A stretch of DNA of 64,000 nt from CAZLMW01 sp964560875 (GTDB lineage: Bacteria > Myxococcota_A > UBA9042), in NCBI GenBank assembly GCA_964560875.1, contig CAZLMW010000011.1, forward strand, positions 1-64,000, read 5' to 3'. The notes below the pieces were generated by a model. That model was given only the letters and a program-made list of their open reading frames with translations, was not told the origin of the DNA and did not search any database. Positions 37,801 through 46,800 of this stretch are shown here, piece by piece; position 1 is the stretch's first letter, and each line of letters begins with the position of its first letter. A program made the position numbers and the translations under genes.

Positions 37801-40800
37801 ACTTGGACTTGCAGCCAGGGTAGATCTTGGTGACGCAGGCTTGGATCAGCGTGTCCGTGCAACCGGCGCCGAGGTGGGCGTCGCAGCAGTTGCCGAAGGG
37901 CAGCGGAGCTTCGGTGTCGCAGTAGCCGTCACCGTCCTTGTCGCAAACCTCGTCGACCTGGCCGTCGCAATCGTTATCCGCGCCGTCGCAGAGCTCGGTC
38001 GCGAGCGGGTTGCTCTTGGCGTCGTTGTCGAGGCAGTCATCGCCACGCGCACAGACGAAGGACGCGAGATCCCAGCAGTACTGCGTGCTGTTGTTCGGGC
38101 TGAAGCACCAGTTCTTGCCGTCGAACGTCGCGTTGTAAATCGACGTGTTGACCGGGAAGCGCAGGCCGTCGTACTGGCCGTTCATGCTGTGCCGCTCGAC
38201 CCAACCGTTGTACACGCCGTTGTAGAACTTGCCCTTGTGCCAGATGAACGCGCCGTAGTTGGTGTAGTTGATGTAGTTACCACCGCTCAGGTTGAACGTG
38301 CTGATGACGTTGCCGTTGGCCTTGTCGAGCTTGTAGATGGTCGACTGCCACGCGCGCTTGCCGTAGATGTACTTGCCATCACCGGTGACGCCACCGGCGT
38401 AGTAGCCGATCGAGCGGGTCCACAGCCGGCTGCTGCTCTTACCCTTCATCTTGGTGATCGTGTAGTAGTTCCAGTTCGCCGTGTAGTAGTCGCCGCTGTC
38501 GGACTCGCCCCACAGGTCCATCATCGAGTTCTGGCCGGTGTAGAAGCTGCCCACGTACTGGCGGCTGGCGTTGTAGCGGTACACGTACGGTCCCGACCAC
38601 TGCGACATCCAGTATTCCTTGAAGTACGGATGGTAGCCGCCGCCGTGTGAACGGGTGTTCATGCTCTCGGTGCCGGTGAAGAGCGGCTGGGTTTCTTTGC
38701 AGGCCGCCGACGCGACCGTACCCGTCTTCGGGCACGCGGTGGTGTTCGAGACGACCATCGCGCTGTCGCAGAAGCCGTCTTTGTCGTCATCGCAGCCCTT
38801 GTCGATGCCCTTGCAGTCGTTGTCCTTACCGTCGCAGACCTCTTGCGCACCGGGGTTGACCGTCGCGTCCTTGTCGTCGCAGTCACCGCCAGCAACGGCC
38901 GTGTACTTGCCTTTCTGGTAGCAGAAGCAGCCGGGCTTCTCTTTGCCGTCGCCGTAGCCGTCTTCGTCCGCGTCGATGAAGAAGTTCTTGCAGTTCAGAG
39001 CGTCCTGCTCGTTGAACTTCTGGTTGCAGTTGTCGTCGGTCTTCGTCGCGCAGTCTTCCTTGGCGCCGGGGTGGATCTTCTTGTTGTTGTCGTCGCAGTC
39101 GCCGCCGCCGTTGGGGCAGTTGCTGGACTTGGGCGCGTTGCCCTTGCAGTAACCGTCACCGTCGTCGTCGTTGCAGCCTTCGTCCACGCCGCCAGCGCAG
39201 TTGTTGTCGATCGTGTCGCACTCTTCCTTGGCAGCCGGGTTGATCTTGGCGTTGGCGTCGTTGCAGTCGCCGAAGCCATTGGGGCAGACTTTCGGCTTGC
39301 CGATCGTGCCCAGGTTGCTGTCGCAGAAGCCGTCTTTGTCGTCGTCGCAGCCGTTGTCCACGACCTTGTCGCAGTCGTTGTCGAAGTCGTCGCAGATTTC
39401 GGACTTGTTGGGGTGCACCGAGCTGTTGTTGTCGTCGCAATCCTTGCCGCCGTTGGGGCAAATCTTGGGCGTGCCAACGATGCCGACCTTGCCGTCGCAG
39501 TAGCCGTCGTTGTCGTCGTCGCAACCGTCGTCCGGCGTGCCGTCGCAGTTGTTGTCGATGTTGTCGCAGATCTCCGTCGCGCCGGGGTTGATCGCCGCCT
39601 TCGAGTCATCGCAGTCGTCACCCAGACCCTGGCTGGGTTTGCCAAGCTCGCACACGTAGCAGCGCGCGGAATTGACGTTGATGTCGTTCCACTTGCCGGT
39701 GCTCGGGTTGATCTCAACCGCGTCTTCGTTGCCGGAGTTGTTCGGCTCGCCACCGTTCCAGTTCTTGTACTTGTACGCGGTGCCGTCTTCCCAGACGTAC
39801 TGACCTTCGGTGGACGTGTCGTTGAGGCCGATGAGCGAGCTCGTGCCGCCACACGCTTTCTGCGCCGCCTGGCGTACCGCCGTGTTTTCGGTCGAAGTCG
39901 CGATGCTGGCCAGCTTGCCGCCGACCGCAGCACACGCGTTGCGCGCACCGGTCAGGGTCTGCAGCGTCGAGAAGCCCTGGTAGCACTTGCCGTTGAACAC
40001 GACGCCGGCGCAGCTGACGATCGTCTTGGGACACGTCTTCTCGGCGCCCGCGGACACCTTCTTGCCAGCGTCGCAGTAGCCGTCCTTGTCCACATCGCAA
40101 CCCGCGTCGATCGAGTTCTTGCAGGTGTTGTCCTTGCCGTCGCAGATCTCCTCGGCACCCGGGTTCACGGTCGCGTCGTTGTCGTTGCAGTCACCGGCGA
40201 GGTTGGTGATGAACGAGCCTTCGGGCACGCACTGGCACTTCTTGGTGCCCGCGCCGTAGCCGTCCTTGTCCTTGTCGGCGTAGTAGTCCTTGCAGCCGGT
40301 CGCGTTCTCTTCGTTGCTCGTGCCGTTGCAGTTGTTGTCGATGCCGTCGCCGCAAACTTCCTTGGCGTCGGGGTTGATCGCGATGTTCGTGTCGTCGCAG
40401 TCGCCACCCTTCTTGGCGTTGAAGCCCTTGCCCTTCTGCGGGGCGCACAGGCACTGCTTGACGCCGCTGACACCGAAGCCATCGCCGTCACCGTCGTAGA
40501 AGAAGTCGGTGCACTGATCGCCGCCCGCGTCGGACTCGTCGCCGCTGCAGTTGTTGTCGATGCCATCGCCGCAGATCTCCTTGGCGCCCGGGTTGATGGC
40601 CTTGACCGTGTCTTTGCAGTCACCGCCACCGTTGGGGCAGACCGGCGGCTTGCCGATCGTGGCCATGTTGCTGTCGCAGTAGCCGTCGCCGTCGTTGTCG
40701 CAGCCCTCGTCCTTGGTGCCGTCACAGTTGTTGTCGACACCGTCGCAGATCTCGGTCGCGCCCTTGTTGACCAGGTTGTTGGTGTCGTCGCAGTCACCGC

Positions 40801-43800
40801 CCTGCGTGCCCACGTAATCGCCCTCGGGCTTGCAGATGCACTTGCTGCCGGACGCCGACGCGCCGTAGCCGTCCTTGTCCTTGTCGATAAAGTAAACCTT
40901 GCAACCGCTCGCGCCCTCGTCGTTGTCCGAGCCGCTGCAGTTCTCGTCGACCGTGTTGCCGCAGATCTCCTTGGCGCCCGGGTTGATGGCCGCGTTGGTG
41001 TCCGCGCAGTCACCGCCACCCTTCTTGCACGTCGGCGGGGTGCCGATCGTCTTCATATTGGCGTCGCAGTAGTCGTCGTTGTCGTCGTCACAACCCTCGT
41101 CAATCTTGCCGTTGCAGTTGTTGTCCTTGCCGTCGCACAGCTCGTTACCGGCCGGGCTGACGGTCGCGTCGTCGTCGTCGCAATCCTTGCCACCGAGCGG
41201 GCAGAGGTTGGGCGTGCCGATGACGACCATCTTCTCGTCGCAGAACTTGTCACCGTCGTCGTTGCAGCCGTCATCGACCTGCGTGTTGCAGTCGTTGTCA
41301 GCGTCGTCGCAGACTTCCTTGGCGCCCGGGTTGACCGTCTTGACGTTGTCGTTGCAATCGCCCTTCTTCGACGCGGTGTAGGGCTTCTCTTTGGCGCACA
41401 GACACTGCGTCAGGTCGATGCCGTAGCCGTCGAGATCGTTGTCGTAGAAGTACTTGGTGCAGCCCGTCGCGCCCGCTTCGTCAACGTCGCCGTCGCAGTC
41501 GTTGTCCTTCGTATCGCAGGCTTCGGTCGCGTCCGGGTTGATCGTGTTGTCGTTGTCGTTGCAGTCCTTACCGGTCGGCGCCGTGTAGGCACCCGCCGCA
41601 AGACAAAGGCACTTGCTGCTGTTGACGCCGTGCTTGTCACCGTCGGAGTCGAAGTAGAACGTCTTGCAACCCTTGGCGTTTTCGTCGTTCTTGCTGCCGT
41701 TGCAGTTGTCGTCGATGGCGTTGCCGCAGACCTCGTTGGCGCCCGGGTTGACGTCGTTGTTGAAGTCGTCGCAGTCGCCACCGCCGTTCGTGCAGACCTT
41801 CGGCGCCGGTGCCTTCACGAGCAGCCCCGCGTCGCAGTATCCGTCTTTGTCCTTGTCGCAGCCGGTGTCGATCGTGCCGTCGCAGTTGGTGTCGAGATCG
41901 TCGCAGCTCTCGGTCGCGCCGGGGTGAATGGTCTTGACCTTGTCGTTGCAGTCGCCAGGGCCGTTCTTGCAGACCGGCGGGGCGTCGAGCAGGCCGCCGG
42001 TGCAGACCACCTCGACGTAGAGGTGCTTGCCAACGCCACCACACGGGTCGCCAAAGATGGAGTTGTTCGCATCGAGGGTGCACGACGTCTTGCCGACACA
42101 CGCCGCCTTGATCTTGTCGATCGAGACCGCAGCGTGGCACGTCGACGTCTTGAAGCCGCCGCACGTACCGGTCGGGGTGCCGTAGGAGGCGAAGACGACC
42201 GACTTGACCGTACCGCCGCCAGCGCAGGTGAGCGTCGTGGCAGGCTGGTGCTCAACCGCGGTGCCGCACGTGTTCTTGTCGCCGATCTTGGCCTTCGCGT
42301 AACCCATGTCCGCGTCGCAGTACCCGTCGAGGTCGTCGTCGCAGCCTTCGTCGGTCTTGCCGTCGCACTGGTCGTCGACGCCGTTGCAGATCTCGGTCGC
42401 AAACGGGTTGATCGCCGGGTCGGCGTCGTCGCAATCCTGCTGGTTGGTGACCTTGAAGACACCTTCAGCCACGCACAAGCACTTGGAGTTGCTGCCGCCG
42501 AACGTGTCGTTGTCGCTGTCAGCAAAGAGCTTGATGCAGCCGATGGCGTTGACATCGTTTTGGCTGCCGTCGCAGTTGTCGTCCTTGCCGTTGCCGCAGA
42601 CCTCGGCCTTACCGGGGTTGACCGCCGCGTCGAAGTCGTCGCAGTCGCCGCCGCCGGACGGACAGACCTTCGGCTTGCCGACGACCTTCTTGCCCTTGTT
42701 GCAGTAGCCGTCTTTGTCTTGGTCGCAGTTGTTGTCGACGATGAAGTCGCAGTCGTTGTCGATGTTGTCGCAGATCTCCGGCATGCCGGGGTTGATCTGC
42801 GCATCGTTGTCCTTGCAGTCACCGGGCTGAACCGCGTTGAACTTGCCGACCGGGACGCAGGTGCGCTGGTTGTTGTTGCTGCCCCACTTGTCGCCGTCAC
42901 CGTCGTAGAACCAAGGCTTGCTGTTCTTGGCGTTGATGTCGTTGTTGGTGCCGTTGCAGTTGTCGTCCTCGGGCGTGTTGCAGTCTTCGTTCATGCCCGG
43001 GTTGACGGTCTTCTTGCTGTCATCGCAGTCGCTGCCGCCGAACGGGCACACCTTGGGCTTGCCGGACGTGTAGATACCGGCGTCGCAGTATTTGTCGCCG
43101 TCCTTGTCGCAATCTTCGTCGGTCTTGCCGTCGGAGTTGTTGTCCTTGTCGTCGCAGATTTCCTTGCCCTCGGGGTTGATCGCGGGGTCGGTATCTTCGG
43201 TGTCACCCGGACCCTTGGGGCAAGCCAGGATCGGCTCGGCCTTCGGGTCGTACTTCATATTGGTGTCGCAGAACTTGTCACCGTCGTTGTCGCAGCCTTC
43301 GTCGACCGTGCCGTCACAGTTGTCGTCGAGGTTGTTGCAGATCTCAGCGACGCCGGGGTTGACCACCTGCTTGGAGTCGTCGCAATCGCCCGGCTTCTCG
43401 GACTTGAACAGCCCCTCGGCCTTGCACAGACACTTGAACGGCGCGGTGCCCCACCCGTCGGAATCCTGGTCGGTGTACTGGTTCTTGCAATCGACCGCGT
43501 TGATGTCGTTGTCGCTGCCGTTGCAGTCGTCGTCGTAGGCGGTGTTGCAGTCTTCCTTCTTGCCCGGGTTGATATCGAGGTTGCCGTCGTTGCAGTCGCC
43601 GCCCTTGGTGGCCTTGAACGTGCCGTCGGGCTGGCAGAGGCAGCGCGCGCTACCGGTGCCATAGCCGTCCGAATCGAGATCCTTGAAGTACTGCTTGCAG
43701 CCCGACGCGCCTTCCTCGTCGGTCTTGCCGTCGCAATCGTCATCCTTGCCGTTGCCGCAAATCTCGGTCGCGCCCGGGTTGATCGTGCCGACCTTGTCCT

Positions 43801-46800
43801 GGCAGTCGTCGCCCGGAATCTGCTTGTCGTCGGCAGGCTTGGTCGTGTTGACGCACTTGGCGCTCTTGGTGACCTTCATGTCGACGTTGCAGTAGCCGTC
43901 GCCATCGTCGTCGCAGAGCTCGTCGATCTTGAGGTCGCAGTCGTTGTCGATGCCGTCGCAAACCTCGGTGCAAGCCGGGTCGCCGCAGCAGGACGCCCAG
44001 TCATTGCAGTCGACGAGCTTGTTGTTGTTGTTGTCGAGGCCGTCGTCGCAAATCTCGCCCGCTTCGCACGCGATCTCGAGGTCGAACTGCGCGGACTTAT
44101 CCTTCCCGGGCACGTCGACGACGATGTAGTACTTGATGCCCTTGGCTGCCGGGAACGCCAGCGAGGCCTTGCCACCCGAGACCGGCTTGCTGGTCGCGAC
44201 GCAACCTTCGGGGTCGCAGCCCTTGGCAGTGGACTTGAGAACGAACAGACGCGCCTGGGTGTTGGTCACGTTGTTGAGGTAGACGGTGACCGGGCCGGAC
44301 TTGTCGTTGACGAACTCGTAGGCAACTTCCTTGCCGTCGAACGCGATCGAAGGATCGCACTTGTAGTTCTTGACGATGTGCGTGGCGTCGCCGCCGTTGG
44401 TAACGAGCTTGGTGGCCTTCGCGCCGCATTTGAAGGAGGTCTGCGAAGCGCACAGGCAGGTGTTGGTGCTCTTGCAGTCGCCGGTCTTGGTGTCGCAAAC
44501 GTCCGTCGTGCAGGAGTTGCCATCGTTGCAGTCCGTGTTCTTCTTGCAGTTGGGGAAGCCGTTATCGAAGAACTCGAAGATCTTCTTCATCAGCTCAAGC
44601 GGCGTGTTGTCTGTGCGGACACCCGAGAAGAGAATCGATGAGCCAATGGTGCGGTACTTCGCAGTCGGGTTGTCGTGGCCGACGTGGACCCAGAACTTCT
44701 CGACGCCGTTGTTGCGCAGCAGGTTGCCGGTGCGCTTGACCTCGGTCTTGCCCTGGATCTGGTCGTTGCCGGAGTTGTAGTCGAAGGACTGATCGTACTT
44801 CCACGTCATGCCGCCGGTGCCGTCTTCGTAGGTACGGAAGCCGAGCAGCGGGCCGGTGACGCCGTTTGGCGACTCATCGAGGACGCCCTCGATCTTGAAG
44901 TCGGTGTGCAGCGAAGTCGGCGTGTCAAAGACCCAGGTGTCGCCACCTTCCATGTAGATGCGGCCGCCCTGCGCCAGGTACAGCTTGAGGGCCTTGACCT
45001 CGGTCTCCTTGAGCGCGTGGTTCTTCGGGTACACACCCAGGAGGACGAACACGGCATCGAACTTGCTGTAGTCGGAGTAGAGCGACAGGTCTTCGATCAC
45101 CTGCACGAACTTGCCGGCCTGCTTGATGTTCGAGCGGACGACCTCGGCGTGGACCTTCGGCACCTCGGTCGGCTTCCAGACGACGATGCCGCCCTTGTAC
45201 GTGACCGTCACTTTGAGGGTGCATTCGCGGTACAGGTGGCCGTCGGTGACCTTGACCGTGATCTCGTGCTCGCCGACGTCGTCAAGGCTCGGGTTGAGCT
45301 TGAGCGTCGCGTTCCAGCTGTTGTCCAGGAAGAAGTAGATCGCGCTGCTGATGCCGGCGAACTTGGGCGCCTTGACGAGGCTGAAGCTGAGGATCGCGTC
45401 GAGGTCGGCGTCCTTGGCCTTGATCGGAACGGTCGTGATGTTGCCGACTTCGGCGACCTGGTTGGGCGGGCACGAAGCGAACGTCGGCGCTGAACCCTTG
45501 GCCGCGCAGAAGTTGTCCATCGAGAAGCGCGTCAGGTTGAAGGACGAGGTGCCGGCCACACACACCGCGAGACGCAGGCCGTTGGAGCCGCTCAGGTTCT
45601 GCGGAAGAACCACGTCGACAGTCTCGGGACCGAGGTTGCTGGTCGTCTTGAACGTGTCAACCAGCGTCGCGTTGGTCCAGTCGGCGTTTTCACCGTCGAG
45701 GCTGCCGAGGATTTCGATCGCGGTGTTGCCGGCGTTCTTCACGAACTCGCGGTCGAACTGCAGCGTGATGGTCTTGGCGCCAGCGGCCTTGAAGATCGGC
45801 GACTGCAGGCAGGTCTTGTAGTTGAGCTTGATCGGCGTCCAATCAAAGCGCGCGTGTTGGTCGGGGCCGAGACCGCCGCTCGTGCCGACCTTCCAGTTGG
45901 TCTTCGCGGTGCCCTTGAGATCGGTCGGGTTCCAGCCCATCAGGGGCAGTGTCTTCTGGCTGCTGAAGTCTTGGCAGTAGCCGATCTCGAAGGTGCAGAC
46001 GGGCTTGGCGACGGCCACGCACGAGCGCGTTCCGTCGGGCTGCGTCAGGCACTTACCCACACCGCACTCGGAGTTGAGGGACGCGCAGTCAACGGCCTCG
46101 GTAGCGGCGCTGCAGCACAGCTTCTCGCCGCCAAGCGAGCTGTAGTTGAGGCACTCGTTGAAGACGCACAGGTCGTGGGTACACGCGTCGCCGTCGGAGC
46201 AGTCGAACTTATCGATGCAACAGCCCTTGATCGCGGTGTGGGCGCAGGCGCCGTTGAGGCAGGTATCGTTGGTGCACTTGTTCTTGTCGTCGCAGTCGGT
46301 GGCAGCGGTGAGCGTCGTGCAGGTGCAGTTGGCGTCGGGCTTGATCGTGCACGTACCGACCTTGGTGACCGCGTCGATGTTGTCGCAGCTGGCGACTTCG
46401 CACGCGCTCGACGGGCAATCCTTGACGCTGGTGCAGCAGCCGTTCTTCGGAGCAGTGTGGCGGCACTGGTTGTTGACGCAGAAGTCGATCGTGCAGCCGT
46501 TCTTATCGTCGCACTTGGTCAGCGCGTCCTTGTCGTCGATGCAGCAACCGGCCTTGCTTTCATACGCGCACTTGTTGGTCTTCTGGTCGCAGGTGTCGAT
46601 GGTGCACGTCAGGTTGTCGATGCACTCGAAGTCCTTGGTGCAGCAGCCCTTGGCGGCCTTGTTCTCGCAGGTGCCGCAGCCGTCCTTGATGGCGCACGAG
46701 TCGACCGTGCAGGGCAGGCCGTCGTCGCAATCGATGTCCTTCTTGCAGTGGATCGGCGACGGTTTGTAGGCGCACTTGTTGTTGCTGTCGCAGAAGTCGA

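Larger units (their letters stand above)
32650..44040 (-). repeat. MopE-type Asp/Cys repeat region
   Basis: About 31 copies of a unit built on GDCDD...INPGATEICDGxDNNCDG..DEGCDDDGDGYCD are spread through residues 1479-5276 of the giant protein. Each unit has two paired Cys and Asp-rich loops like EF-hand or thrombospondin type-3 calcium loops, and is called 'putative metal-binding motif' in this family. Units occur singly or in tandem and act as linkers between the lectin and propeller modules. Confidence 0.85.

Noticed and set aside
32650..44040. A CRISPR-like appearance from regular short repeats
   Set aside because: The repeats are protein-coding MopE units in one continuous frame, with diverged copies and no conserved DNA repeat or unique spacers.
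38843..44641. A 1,932-codon open frame on the plus strand
   Set aside because: It is antisense to the giant lipoprotein. Its Val/Ala/Asp-rich product mirrors the Asp/Asn/Cys codons of the MopE repeats, and it has no domain, signal peptide or ribosome binding site.
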